DNA of 64,000 bases from Reticulitermes speratus (GCA_021186555.1 JAJKFL010000042.1:48094980-48158979); one strand, 5' to 3'. Shown: positions 26,105 through 37,704, counted from the stretch's first letter. Numbers and translations: made by a program. The notes: generated by a model not told the origin, from the letters alone.

Positions 26105-26275
26105 TTAAAGACCCAGTTCGTACCGCGCAGTAAACATTTTCATCTGGTTTAAAAAAACAAATCAATTTATGTTATATAAGGCAAAAGTCGCGTTTGTTGT
26201 AATATAAATACAATACACATAAATACAGTGTGGGCAGAATGTAGAATTTTTGAATGTTAAAACTGTTGATGCATC
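26105..26275 (-). repeat. Solitary, unexpanded relative of the 114-bp satellite
   Basis: The minus strand begins with AACATTC, AAATTCTACATTCTGCCCAC and CTGTATTTATGTGTATTG, matching the leader of both 114-bp arrays. It ends in TGTTTACTGCGCGGTACGAA, the satellite core. The middle is diverged but in the same order (ACAACAAACGCGA resembles ACAAACAGCGA). A single copy with leader, middle and core suggests the satellite derives from a dispersed repeat of about 170 bp. Confidence 0.7.
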
Positions 26276-26524
26276 AAGTAGCCTTAGGCTTTAAAAGGTT
26301 AACGTTGAAAACGACAACTATGACGTGTATAGATTATGGGTCAGCAACCTAGGCCCGCTTGCGACCTCTCAACGAATTACCATCTCATTTTCAAGTTCAG
26401 TCATCCCCGTTAAGTCATTCAGTAATACAACACCGTCTGTCAACTTTATACAACGGATATAGAATCATCAAACATCCCCTCATTGAACATGAGGTGGAAT
26501 GCCAAGGATTTTAATTAGTTTAAA

Positions 26525-26800
26525 TGCCAAAGCATAAACTTCCTAATTCTATTTGGAATAAAGAGGAATTGCCTGAGCAGTGGAAGGAGTTAATCAGTGT
26601 ACCTTTTATAAGAAGGGCGATAAAACAGATTGCAGTAATTATCGAGGACTGGATTGATATGGCCTAGGATAGGGACAGGTGGCGGGCTCTTGTGAGTGCG
26701 GTAATGAACCTTCAGGTTCCATAAAACGCGTGGAAATTTCTTGACTAGCTGACGACCTGTTAGCTTCTCAAGAAGGACTCTGCTCCATGGAGTTAGTTAG
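26525..26800 (+). pseudogene. Internally deleted LINE: RT start joined to 3' end
   Basis: The plus strand encodes a reverse-transcriptase N-terminal motif (LPEQWKE, then after a frameshift [14 protein letters not shown]) up to about 26652. It switches directly to the family's C-terminal block (DWIDMA, stop, [18 protein letters not shown]) and the 3' UTR, ending in GTTAGTTAGTTAG. The whole catalytic part of the RT is missing. The 3' half matches copies at 50300, 53350 (minus) and 59440. It is non-functional. Confidence 0.75.
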
Positions 26801-27471
26801 TTAGTTGTTAAATGTCAGTATTTTTCTAGTTTCTTAATTTATCTGTCTGTATTTTTGTGCTGTTACAATGAGATATTATACAACTGAAGCTGAATGAGTT
26901 TCTGGCTCCGGTGTTACCGCGAAGCAGTTGGAGACTGAAGTAACATATATATATATATAACACTTCATAAAGTCTTACAACTAATTGAGTGTTGCATTAT
27001 TTTGTTAATTTTTCAGAATTTGTTATTTTTTGTCAATTTTTTTAATATTTTGGCGAATTATTAGTTGTATTTTAATATGTAATTACAGGAATGGTGCCAC
27101 AACCCACTTAAGTCGATTTGCTGCTTCGGTTAAATGTAAAACTTACATGACCACTGCCACTTCACTTCCTGACATTGTGGCCTGCTCTTACAAAAAAGTT
27201 GTCGACCCCTGGTATAGATAATAATCAGCTAATAAGTGAAGGGTAAATATACAAAATGGAATGAAAGATATCGGTGTTTAGGAGGACTCAGAAATATGAA
27301 ACAAGTCAGTTTAAAGAATTGGGTTTTTGGTAAGAATGTTGCAAAAAATTTGTGGTATTCCTATTAGTGCTATTAATGTAATTAGTGAATGAACAGATAG
27401 TGAAGTGAAGCAAAAGGGCTTATACTGGAGGCTACAGGATACAGTGGAGGTAATAAGTTTTTTTTTCTCTC
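26801..27471. other. AT-rich unique sequence
   Basis: There is a short TA-dinucleotide run near 26946-26960. No gene or further repeat is supported. Confidence 0.35.
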
Positions 27472-27729
27472 TTTTTTTTATGGCTCGACAGCCCTATATG
27501 GGCCTGGGTCTCCTCGTTTCGTCGAGGTTTCATGGTCACACAGTTGAAACACACCACAGTCGGTAGGACTCCTCTGGACGAGTGATCAGCCCGTCGCAGA
27601 GACCTCTACCTGACAACACACAACACTCACAACAGACAGACATCCTTGCCCCCGGCGGGATTCGAACCCACAATCCCAGCAAGCGAGCGGCCGAAGACCC
27701 ACGCCTTAGACTGCACGGCCACTGGGATC
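27472..27729 (-). mobile_element. tRNA-Leu-like SINE, full length
   Basis: On the minus strand this starts GATCCCAGTGGCCGTGCAGT, continues through a tRNA-like head with GGGTTCGAATCCCGCC (B box) and ends in a body finishing GGCTGTCGAGCCAT plus an A-rich tail. Length is about 255 bp, equal to the copy at 63568. The open frame reading MPPAGFEPTIPAS is merely the antisense of this SINE. The head resembles class II tRNA (Leu/Ser type). Confidence 0.85.
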
Positions 27730-27991
27730 GGCAATGAGTTTGTTACATCTACAAAATATTTTAATACTGTTGGCAAAATATTTTATAGATCTTTATTCTG
27801 GAAAATAACCATAATTTTAAAAAGTTTATTGGCTATTACAAACGAAATATCTTGTCTGAAAAACAAATATGGCTTTTTCCTGTATTTATTCTGCACTACC
27901 ATGTGTTAGTTCGCTACTGAGCTGCAGGCAGTTCAATCAGCACTTTGAGCACCGTGTAAAGCGGACTTGGCACCGTTCAGAAATATGTGAA
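27730..27991. other. Unique AT-rich sequence
   Basis: No gene is recognised between the SINE and the small mariner derivative. Confidence 0.3.
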
Positions 27992-27993
27992 TA

Positions 27994-28071
27994 CAGGGCA
28001 TACACAAGAGAATGGTGCGGTTTCAAAAGAATTCACTATTGATACCGCACCATTCTTTTGTGTATGCCCTG
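27994..28071. mobile_element. Mariner-like TIR-only MITE, 78 bp
   Basis: It starts CAGGGCATACACAAGAGAAT and its end is the reverse complement, separated by about 20 bases. TA flanks both sides (27992-27993 and 28072-28073), the insertion mark of the Tc1/mariner superfamily. The 29-base TIRs match the larger elements at 28823, 43398 and 55035, so this is their smallest deletion product. Confidence 0.9.
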
Positions 28072-28079
28072 TATATGTG

Positions 28080-28820
28080 ACAGTGGACATTATGGGAATA
28101 ATTTGTCTTGTGTTGATTACTCTGTGCTTTTCGCCATACATTATTAGGATGATTAAGTTAGACGGATGATTTGGATAACGGAACATACTGTTTTGACTGA
28201 CGTGAACACGTTTGACTTTGAAATTATGTGTAGGGTCCCTACTCTCCTCTTTAGCCTTGTGGAGAGAATATTCAAGTCTTGCCACAAATATATCTTTGTC
28301 ACTGCATCTATCACTTTCTAATGGTCACCATGTGTTAGGCCCTTTACGTTATGAGAAGCTTAAAATCGAATTTGTGCACAGCTCTACTAGACGGGAGAAG
28401 AGAGAAAAAAATTGTATTAACTCGCAAGCACAAGACACAACTGCACACGAGCCAAATATGTGTTTTAACTGGAATAAATCGGTCACTGGCTATAAACATG
28501 TAAGGGGCTGACTTTCACTGCGTCTCTGTTAGCCAAAATTAAAGCTGCTCTCGCGAGTCGACCAACAGTACAAGGATTGTCGTGAAATATGAAGGGGGTT
28601 GGGCGTGTGGGACAAAAGTGTCGGTAGTAGGGTAATATTACAGTGGTTTTAAAACTTATAATTCTGTACAATGAAAGCAGACAATGTTTAGAAATTTATT
28701 TCGATACTTACAGGAAACACTGGGTCTTCGAGAGAATTCCACTGATCAGAATCTACCAAGAAAAGCTTAAGAATCTGCGTCTGTTACCGTTAGGGAAATA
28801 ACAGCTGTGCGTTCTGAGAA
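28080..28820. other. Unique sequence, no gene recognised
   Basis: Frames of 99 codons (28212-28511, plus) and 102 codons (minus, partly inside the MITE) have no domain I recognise. Confidence 0.35.
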
Positions 28821-28822
28821 TA

Positions 28823-29399
28823 CAGGGCATACACAAAAGAATGGTGCGGTATCAAAAGTGAATAAAAAATGTATTTCTCACCTTACACGGGCACAACATA
28901 CACCGTCAGCGGCGGCAACTGTCCAAGTTTCTCATTTGGTAATTACAATCCTTCAATATGTGCACCCTGGGTCACACGACACACATCCACACGGTAATCA
29001 AACTCATCCCAGATCCGGTGTAGCATGTCCGCTGTAATGGCCTGCAGTGCATGCGTTATCCGATCACAATTTCATGGATGGACGTGTGGCAATGGTGGTA
29101 CATAAACGCTGTCTTTAACGAACCCCCAAAGAAAGAACCGTGCACGAAACTCACGCTGCACTGTAATCACAGATCTGGAACACCTCAAAACGGAGCACAC
29201 AGAAAGCCTTCTCCTGCTGCAACGCCATCTTTGAAACTGGCCCCGCGGCCACGAAGTAAGCATGAGAAGCGAACTGCTGGTAGCGCATGAGAAACTTGGA
29301 CAGTTGCCGCCGCTGACGGTGTATGTTGTGCCCATGTAATGTGAGACATAAATTTTTTATTCACTTTTGAAACCGCACCATTCTTTTGTGTATGCCCTG
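28823..29399 (-). mobile_element. Internally deleted mariner-like element, 577 bp
   Basis: The TIRs start CAGGGCATACACAAAAGAAT at both ends and TA flanks 28821-28822 and 29400-29401. The minus strand keeps fragments of transposase, including FFLWGFVKDSVYVPPLP at about 29090-29140, but the upstream catalytic region is replaced or frameshifted. The internal deletion differs from that of the 43398 copy. Confidence 0.88.
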
Positions 29400-29401
29400 T
29401 A

Positions 29402-31050
29402 TAACATGTGCGGCCGAATTCAGGTTTATGTTAAGTCAGCTGGTGCTTTAAATGGTTAGAGCATGGATATTTACAAACCATGAGTCATGAGCCCCAAAAA
29501 TAATCAAAAATAATATGATAGCTTAAATGAAGGGATGGTTAGGTACTGGTACTCGGGTCGCGGGGTTAATATGATTTGCGATTTTGGGTGTTGACCAAAA
29601 TTTTATGAACTACTGGATTAGAGAAATGGATTGTGAGAGTTTGCAGTGAATTCATCTGGCACAAGATGGAGTCCAAAGGTGCGTTACTGTGAAAACAGGT
29701 CCCTCACAAGCCTGGGGTTGTTTTGAGGTTTTGTCAGTGGTGAATGTGAGGATTTTGCTCATCTGCGTGTCGACGTTTCGAAGGTACCTACTATCCTCAT
29801 TGCAGCCGTCTAAATGCCCTGGGAGAGTAATTTTAGTACATTTATACACTTGAATTTTCGGATATTATGCTGTGTCGAAACGTCGCATCCGCTTACCCAT
29901 TGACACAGTGTCATATCACAGAAAAACGGGATCCTAAACAAAATGATTTTCTTGGCGATTGAGCAACTATAAGATTCTCAAAGACAAAGCCTCTCCTTGA
30001 CGCTGGTACAAGTTACTGCCGAATTAACTCCTGTATCTAGTGTCTGTCACCATTCTAACTTATTCTCTATCACATTATTCGTATCAGAAGGACGAGCGGG
30101 TAAATGTTGGCGATTGTAAAAAGTGTTGCTGCTTTTCTCCCCCAAAACTAGGCTTCTAAGTATTAGTTTAATTATCGTAAATTCAGAAGCCTTAAAGACG
30201 TATGGATGAGTGGAGGAAATCATGGCAAGTTTAATGAAGATAGTCGGTGGATACCTAAAATTTTTGTTTCTACCAGGACCACAATAATAGTGCGCTTAAT
30301 CGGATGAGTTACTGTAGTTTGGGAGTGTCTTTATTGCGTTGTGATTGTGATGTAATACTTAAAGGATTACTTGTATTTTCTTGGTCTGATTCTTGTACGA
30401 CGTTATGTATGTGTATTGTTACTGGTTATCGTCTTCGACTCAGCTTGTACATTCGCAAAATGGCTGATTCTACATTTAGTTCTCAAAGGTGATAAAAAGG
30501 CATTTTTATGGCAGCTTTCGATATGTTTGAAAACTTTGTACTGGAAAACGTATTTCCTTGATGTCGAGTTACAGGTGCTGCTATTTGTATTTCACTTACA
30601 AGGGGTAGGGAGCGTTAAAATGTTCCCAGGGAGTCTCGAAACTTGAAGATTTCAGTACTTTGTTATCAGAATAGCTCGCGGGAACATTATTATCGCCGTA
30701 CTGTCTGTTCTCCTCTCTTTTTCTGGCGCATGGCTGGGGGCATTTTCATGATATCATCGGCTGCTCGCGGATTCTCCATGTTGAAAAAGTTGTGAGACGC
30801 AACGTTGCCTAAATCATCCTGTCTCCAGCATTATATGCAAATGATGACAGCTTGAGGCAGAAGTTGACAAGTTTGAAATTTTAAACTTTGCTTTGTGTGT
30901 AACAGCTGTGAATTGAGTTGTCACGTGACGCGCTGTTATAACAAAGAATTATAGAAATATAGTTAGCCGTAAATGTTGAAATTTTATCAGCCTGTTAACT
31001 AATTAATTAATTCGTTCCAACAAATGCACTACACTGTTTTAGTGTTTTCT
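29402..31050. other. Unique sequence, no gene recognised
   Basis: Frames up to 91 codons have no recognisable domain. Near 29765-29805 and 29873 there are GAAACGTCG motifs without a good hammerhead core. Otherwise I see nothing. Confidence 0.35.
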
Positions 31051-31052
31051 GT

Positions 31053-31093
31053 CCCTACATATGTTTCGGCACTACCTGTGCCATCATCAGGGG
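31053..31093 (-). ncRNA. Hammerhead ribozyme candidate, type I
   Basis: The minus strand reads CCC, CTGATGA (31084-31090), an extra U, stem II GGCAC-AGGTA-GTGCC (perfect 5 bp), GAA, ACATATGT (3-bp stem III with a TA loop), A, GGG. All conserved core positions are present. Downstream on the same strand is GTAGTGCATTTGTTGG, the family's outer signature. A decayed partner may lie near 31244-31272 on the plus strand (TGAAGACAGTCGAAG ... ACACTAAAA). Confidence 0.75.
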
Positions 31094-31358
31094 TGACGTC
31101 GAGATTTCACAATCCTCAATGCATCCAATTCACTTTCACAACATATAATTATAATTATAATTATATCACTTATCTTCCTGTTCGTAGTGGTTAGTGTATC
31201 TTCTTTGATGTTTTTAAAATAATTAATTAAGATTTTCATTTGAAGACAGTCGAAGTATAAAACACTAAAAGTTATTAAATTTTTTTTCGACAGCTCGCTA
31301 TGTATATTTGTTGTGCGATCGTATTTGATCGTGTGCTTGTGCTGTGTTTTTGACCGTC

Positions 31359-33330
31359 CTGTGTGTATTGTGTATTGTGTATTGTGTATGTGTTGTACTG
31401 TGTATGTATATTGTGTATTGTGTACTGTGTACTGTGTATTGTGTATTGTATTGTGAAATTTGTGTACGTGTATGTGTACTGTGTTGTAATTGTGTATGTG
31501 TATTGTAGTATTGTGTATTGTGTACTGTGTATTGATGTATTGTGTTTGTGTACTTGTATTGTGTATTGTGTATTGTGTATTGTGTACTGTGTACTGTGTA
31601 TTGTGTATTGTGTATGTGTACTGTGTATTGTGTATTGTGTATGTGTATGTGTATTGTGTATTGTGTACTGTGTACTGTGTATGTGTATTGTGTACTGTGT
31701 ACTGTGTATTGTGTACTGTGTATTGTGTACTGTGTATTGTGTATTGTGTATTGTGTATTGTTACTGTGTATTGTGTACTGTGTATTGTGTACTGTGTATT
31801 GTGTATTGTGTACTGTGTATTGTGTACTGTGTATTGTGTACTGTGTATTGTGTATTGTGTACTGTGTATTGTGTACTGTGTATTGTGTACTGTGTATTGT
31901 GTATTGTGTACTGTGTATTGTGTATGTGTATTGTGTACTGTGTATTGTTTTGTATTGTGTATTGTGTATTGTGTACTGTGTATTGTGTATTGTGTATGGT
32001 ATTGTGTACTTGTGTATTGTGTACTGTGTATTTGATTGTGTACTGTGTATTGTGTACTGTGTATGTGTATTGTGTGTATTGGTGTATTGTGTATTGTGTA
32101 CTGTGTATTGTGTATTGTGTATTGTGTATTGTGTACTGTGCATTGTGTACTGTGTATTGTGTATTGTGTACTGTGTATTGTGTATTGTGTACTGTGTACT
32201 GTGTATTGTGTATTGTGTATTGTGTACTGTGTATTGTGTACTGTGTATTGTGTATTGTGTACTGTGTATTGTGTATTGTGTATTGCGTACTGTTAATTGT
32301 GTATTGTGTACATGTATTGTGTACTGTGTACTGTGCATTGTGTATTGTGTACTGTGTATTGTGTATTATGTATTGTGTATTGTGTACTGTGTACTGTGTA
32401 TTGTGTATTGTGTACTGTGTATTGTGTATTGTGTACTGTGTATTGTGTACTGTGTACTGTGTTGATTGTGTATTGTGTACTGTGTATTGTGTACTGTGTA
32501 TTGTGTATTGTGTACTGTGTATTGTGTATTGTGTACTGTGTATTGTGTATTGTGTATTGTGTATTGTGTACTGTGTATTGTGTGTACTGTGTATTGTGTA
32601 TTGTGTACTGTGTATTGTGTATTGTGTACTGTGTATTGTGTATTGTGTATTGCGTACTGTGTATTGTGTATTGTGTACATGTATTGTGTACTGTGTACTG
32701 TGCATTGTGTATTGTGTACTGTGTATTGTGTATTGTGTATTGTGTACTGTGTATTGTGTACTGTGTACTGTGTACTGTGTATTGTGTATTGTGTATTGTG
32801 TACTGTGTATTGTGTATTGTGTACTGTGTATTGTGTATTGTGTACTGTGTATTGTGTACTGTGTATTGTGTACTGTGTATTGTGTATTGTGTACTGTGTA
32901 TTGTGTATTGTGTACTGTGTACTGTGTATTGTGTACTGTGTATTGTGTATTGTGTACTGTATATTGTGTATTGTGTACTGTGTATTGTGTATTGCGTACT
33001 GTGTATTGTGTATTTTGTACATGTATTGTGTACTGTGTACTGTGCATTGTGTATTGTGTACTGTGTATTGTGTATTGTGTACTGTGTATTGTGTACTGTG
33101 TACTGTGTACTATGTATTGTGTATTGTGTACTGTGTATTGTGTATTGTGTACTGTGAATTGGGTATTGTGTACTGTGTATTGTGTATTGTGTACTGTGTA
33201 TTGTGTATTGTGTATTGCGTACTGTGTATTGTGTATTGTGTACTGTGTATTGTGTATTGCGTACTGTGTATTGTGTATTATGTACTGTGTATTGTGTATT
33301 GTGTACTGTGTATTGTGTATTATGTACTGC
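31359..33330. repeat. 7-bp repeat (TGTAYTG)n, about 280 copies
   Basis: TGTATTG and TGTACTG heptamers follow each other with occasional deletions and TGTATG units. The repeat has no stop in any frame on the plus strand and few on the minus, so many overlapping frames of 180-670 codons (VYCVLCI repeats on plus, TQYTIHN repeats on minus) appear. None is a gene. Blocks such as 32282-32340 recur near 32640-32700 and 32994-33050 (marked by GCGTACTGT and GTACATG), so there is higher-order copying of about 350 bp. Confidence 0.97.
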
Positions 33331-34080
33331 CTGGTTATGTTGTGGTTCTGTGTTTATCAGCCTGTTAATTAACACAAATTTATATCTCAATATTCCGACA
33401 AGGCTAGCATAGCAACAGATTTCTAGGTGTGTATTCTGGAGGTGCCGAGTTTGATTCACTTCGGAGACACAGGCCATCCTTACAGGGGGTTTTCTTTGTT
33501 TTTCAAAGTCACCCCAATAAAATTGCCGTTAATATCGTCTTATGAAGGCAGGTGGTAACCTCACCACTTTGTCTACCTGTATCTGAACTGGCGCGAAGTT
33601 CCACCTGCCCTCTATGCCACCATCCGCCTTCAGCACTCAGTCAATATCTCAATTAAGCCACTACGACTTTCTTCAAACCTTTCTACTTTAACTTCAACGT
33701 ACAGCACACACAATTCTATCGATGTTACAGACACTTGCGTACAGACAGCTTCATAAAAATATTCCACAAAAGTAAGCATAAATAGATATGTAACTTTAAT
33801 TGACGATATTTGCCGCAATGTGGGTAAAAAACTCTTTCAAATAGGAGTAAGTTTTCAAATACAAATGTATTCTTCAAGGGAATTGGTTGAAATTAATTTT
33901 AGACTTCATAACTACAGGATGTCTCTTTCATAGTTTCCTAAAGTACGGTAGTTGTCAACTAATGTGTCGGATGGTGTAAGATGTCTATGTGATAAAACTG
34001 CTTGCTCGGGGACGCGATAAATGGGACACATTGATTTTTTTTAATTTAATGTAATTCATCCCTTTGCGTCTTTGAAACAA
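33331..34080. other. Flank with a possible SINE fragment (about 33415-33625)
   Basis: GAGGTGCCGAGTTTGATTCA near 33440 looks like a B box of a tRNA-derived SINE, followed by a body-like segment to about 33625. No A box is convincing. The rest is unique AT-rich sequence. Confidence 0.3.
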
Positions 34081-34131
34081 TCAAAATTACAACACAATAT
34101 CAGTCCAACACAACTACATATTCTTGAAAAA

Positions 34132-34180
34132 ATGCTACATGTTTCGGATTTAATAATACATCATCAGGCTAAATACAGAC
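34132..34180 (-). ncRNA. Degenerate hammerhead-like motif
   Basis: The minus strand reads GC, CTGATGA, an extra U, a weakly paired stem II, CCGAAACATGTA and GC. The core is intact, but stem I has only two pairs and stem II is poor. A family member on its layout. Confidence 0.45.
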
Positions 34181-35320
34181 TTAACTTGCAGGTAACACGC
34201 AATTATTATCCCTTAGCTGTATAAGGCTTTTTTTTTTTAAATTTAGATAGAACAATGTTATGAAAAATTGTATACAAAAAATCCTGAAATCAATAATTTA
34301 GAAGTTCTCTAAAGACGTCCACATTTATATTACGATATTCAATGTATTAGAATAACAATAGACAGTAAGGAACACTTAAGACATTTAGTACCAACCGAAA
34401 TATATAGTGCACTGGTGCCATCTTCTATTCCATTTCATAACTAATTTCTATTCAGCACAAGGACAGAAAAATAAACTTTTGCATATTTACACAACGCTAA
34501 TTTTTCCTTTCTACTTGCTCATGTAATACAGTGTTTGGTGCTAAAGGGGAGGAGGATGGGGAAATTGTAAGATGAAGAGCTTCAGTTGGTATTGTTGTTA
34601 TTGTATTGTTACGATTTTCGAAACGAAGGATGATTATATGGCCCGGTTATGTAGTGCATATGGGGAACTTAGAAATAAATATAAATTTGAGTTGGAAAAC
34701 CTTAACGACATATGTCACCTGAGGCATTAGAACACGTTAAAGCTCAGTTTTAGAATAGATGGAAATATACTTCGACTCCCCCATACCCTTCATGGTCTGT
34801 TGCTTAATTATGCATATTTACCACATCTGTATTCCTGTTTAGTTCCAAGACCAAAAATGTTTTTACAAGGCACTATAAACTGCATCACCCTGTATGTGTC
34901 CCGTGAATTAATTGGTCTGTGGGGGTCTGAGGAAGAAGAGGATATTACTGTTCATTACGTGTGTTAAGTTGGCAACATGCGCTGTTGAAACACAGCACAC
35001 AGATGATTGCTGTCGACAGAGAGCTCGCAGGCTCCGTCATCACTCATTGCTGCTCACACAGACGCCATTTTCACAATTACACAATTTGTGACTTGCAATA
35101 TTTCACAGCACTTACAGCCAATTTTTGTGTTAAGAGGGAAGTTAAAACCTGAGGACATATCAAGCTTATGGTGTGGAACTTATCCAGGATAGAAACATGG
35201 CCTAACCAACAAAATTACCAGTGTTACCTACAGACTTTAAAGCAAAAATATAAAGATATTCTTGTGCTTAAATTAAGTATCACGCCATGAACACGCACGT
35301 GGGAGCGGCGGTATAACTCC
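34181..35320. other. Unique sequence, no gene recognised
   Basis: Two short overlapping plus-strand frames near 34961-35192 carry no motif I recognise. Confidence 0.3.
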
Positions 35321-35329
35321 ATGCATTCT

Positions 35330-35560
35330 TAATCTCTGCGCTAGGTGGGATTGTGGTTAGCTTCACTTACCGGTCGCTTACCGCGAGAAAGAGACCCGGA
35401 TGCCCGTTGGATGAGGGACTGTATGGGAATTGGGACCGGTCTGGACGCCGTAGAAAAGTGAAAAATCACTTGCCTCCTGGCGGAAGACCTATCTTGATTC
35501 TTCGGTCATCCAGTCGGTAAACCAGTCACTAGCTATACCGACTGAACAACACAATGCCAC
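35330..35560 (-). mobile_element. Diverged tRNA-derived SINE
   Basis: On the minus strand, GTTCAGTCGGTATAGCTAGT resembles the A-box region of the SINE family at 22490 and 63944, followed by a tRNA-like middle and a body of about 150 bases. The B box is not clear. Confidence 0.4.
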
Positions 35561-35639
35561 GTAACGGTATTATTACAGTTGTGTTTGGAATTTAAAGAAA
35601 ATGGATATTCTAAAGAATGGCATCCCTTTGTTTTGTTAA

Positions 35640-35915
35640 TAGTACAGAAAATTAAATAAATATCTTTCTAAATATAACTAAATTATATTTATTATATAGA
35701 ACTACATGTTTCGACGTATTTTAGGTCATTCTCAGTTTCGAGATTGGTCTTTAAAACAAAACAAACTCTTACATAAGACTTACATAATGTATGTTTCTTC
35801 CTCTATATGTATTAAAGACAAATTGTGAACCTGAAGATGACCTGAAATAGGTCGAAGCTTGTAGTTGTATGTAATAAACAGAATTTAGTTGTGTTTGGAC
35901 AGAATTAATTTATTC
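35640..35915. mobile_element. Hammerhead-ended inverted-repeat pair
   Basis: The left arm (about 35650-35745, minus) and right arm (about 35825-35915, plus) are diverged inverted copies sharing AACTAAATT, AACTACA and the hammerhead region. The left motif has lost its core (CTGAGAA), the right one keeps it. The spacer is about 80 bases, AT-rich and noncoding. Confidence 0.55.
35828..35866 (+). ncRNA. Hammerhead ribozyme candidate
   Basis: AAC, CTGAAGA (35831-35837), extra U, stem II GACCT-GAAAT-AGGTC (perfect 5 bp), GAA, GCTTGT (short stem III starting with G not A), A35863, GTT. Stem I has three pairs. The change at position 15.1 would probably weaken cleavage. Confidence 0.55.
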
Positions 35916-35942
35916 TTTTATACGAAAACTAGATAAATCTTC

Positions 35943-36498
35943 GTTGTTTTGGGTTTGTTGTTGTTCTTATTGTTTTTCTTGTTGTTCTTGTTGTTCTTCT
36001 TGTTGTTCTTGTTGTTCTTGTTGTTTTTCTTTTTCTTGTTGTTTTTGTTGTTCTTGTTGTTTTTCTTGTTCTTCTTGTTCTTGTTGTTGTTCTTGTTGTT
36101 ATTGTGTTTTCTTGTTTTTCTTGTTGTTCTTGTTTTTGTTCTTTGTTCTTGTTCTTGTTCTTGTTGTTTTTCTTGTTTTTCTTGTTGTTGTTATTGTTGT
36201 TTTTCTTGTTGTTCTTGTTCTTGTTGTTCTTGTTGTTGTTCTTGTTGTTATTGTTGTTTTCTTGTTGTTCTTGTTGTTGTTCTTGTTGTTTTTTCTTGTT
36301 GTTCTTGTTGTTCTTGTTGTTTTTTTGTTGTTTTTGTTGTTTTTTGTTGTTCTTGTTGTTCTTTTGTTGTTCTTGTTGTTCTTGTTGTTTTTTTGTTGTT
36401 CTTGTTGTTTTTTTGTTGTTCTTGTTGTTCTTATTGTTTTGTTTCTTGTTGTTCTTGTTGTGTTTTTCTTGTTGTTCTTGTTGTTTTTGTTGTTGCTG
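35943..36498 (+). repeat. Low-complexity TTG/TTC array
   Basis: TTGTTC, TTGTTG and TTTTTC units make a T/G/C strand that is almost free of A for over 500 bases. Several overlapping Phe/Leu/Val/Cys frames are open as a result and should not be annotated as genes. It ends in GCTGCTGCTG near 36495. Confidence 0.95.
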
Positions 36499-36499
36499 C

Positions 36500-37474
36500 T
36501 GCTGTGTTGTGTTTGTGTACTCGTAGGGGGATTAAATCTTTGCTTTAATTACATCGACTAGTTAACCTGAGACTCTTTCTCCACTTAATTTAACGTGCTG
36601 TTAGTGAAACTGAATATCATGGCATGCCTCGTGTACTTCACGGCGTTCCTCTACCTCGCCCCATTATATGACACTGGTGTTCGTGTGTTTCCGTGAAGCA
36701 TTACGTCACGACTCCGTGTCTGTACATGCAGCAGCCCAGGGCTGACCTGAATACAGACCTCGAGTGTTCTTAGGGGCCATGTCAAACGTAATAAAGCAAG
36801 GGAAATCGCACTTCTTGGCCCGGATCTTGCCTAAAATAGACTCTGCTAACATAAAATTTTCTATTTCTGACAGCTTTATGAACATACATTCCATTGAGCC
36901 AATACCGCCATCACACCACATGCTCATCGCCTTACGTATTAATACTTTAAAAAGCGAAAAGATCTGAATCTGTGTTGGAGAAATAAAATTTGTTTTATGT
37001 CTGTCTGTGGCAGCCATAAGCCATCAGAGAGTTAAGATAGGAGCTTAAAATGTTGGCATTATTTATAGGTCGATATGGGATGTGACCGTCGGTATTGCAG
37101 TGTCACATTTTGCCGATAACGTCTATCAAAATCAGGTTTTTCTTTCTGGGACATGAAGCCGTGTCACTTGTAATTGGATCGCTGTGGTTTATGGGTCGAA
37201 ACGTCGGGTCCTATGACTCATGAACACAGCGCCATGTCCCAGAAGAGAAAAAACATTTTCAATTCGCATCTGTCAAGCTTCCTCTGAAAAAAAAATTTCA
37301 AATTCATGACGTCAGTGAAGATTCGTTTTAATATTATCTCTATGAGGCTATAATAAACACGGATCCTGTAATTTACGTCATGTGTGGAAAAAATACCTTT
37401 GAGACTTCTAAGAATTTTACTCTAATATTCTATACAAACGTTCAGTTTTTTCTAGCCTGACCTCCTCTACCTAC
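36500..37474. other. Unique sequence, no gene recognised
   Basis: A minus-strand frame of 103 codons (36706-37017) has no recognisable motif. GTCGAAACGTCGGGTC at 37196 resembles part of a hammerhead but lacks the CTGANGA box. Confidence 0.35.
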
Positions 37475-37704
37475 CCATTGTAGGTGTAGAGGGTTATTGT
37501 TTCATCTGATCACATACATGGACACATACATAGTCGATAGGACTCCCCTAGATGAGGGATAGGCCATCACAGATGCTTATACCTGTACAATACACACGGC
37601 TTACAAGACACGAACATTCTTACCCCCGGCGGGATTCGAACCCGCAATCCCATCAAGCGATCAGCCATAGGTCTACGCCTTAGACAGTACGGCCTCCGGT
37701 ATAA
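37475..37704 (-). mobile_element. Diverged tRNA-Leu-like SINE
   Basis: The minus strand carries the same head as the copies at 27472 and 63568, with GCGGGTTCGAATCCCGCC intact as B box. The body is much more diverged, including changes in CGATAGGACTCCCCTAGATG. It is an older insertion of the same family. Confidence 0.7.

Noticed and set aside
27646-27909. MPPAGFEPTIPAS-type proteins (also near 60 kb and 63.6 kb)
   Set aside because: They are antisense or sense readings of the tRNA-Leu-like SINE and differ only by SINE mutations.
31298-33477. Many overlapping VYCVLCI and TQYTIHN frames
   Set aside because: A 7-bp repeat without stops gives them; both strands and all frames are affected.
35944-36561. 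Phe/Leu/Val-rich frames that look like membrane segments
   Set aside because: They are a T/G/C low-complexity tract open in three frames.
37160-37215. Hammerhead motif around GTCGAAACGTCGGGTC
   Set aside because: No CTGANGA box at a suitable distance upstream, so only half of the core is present.
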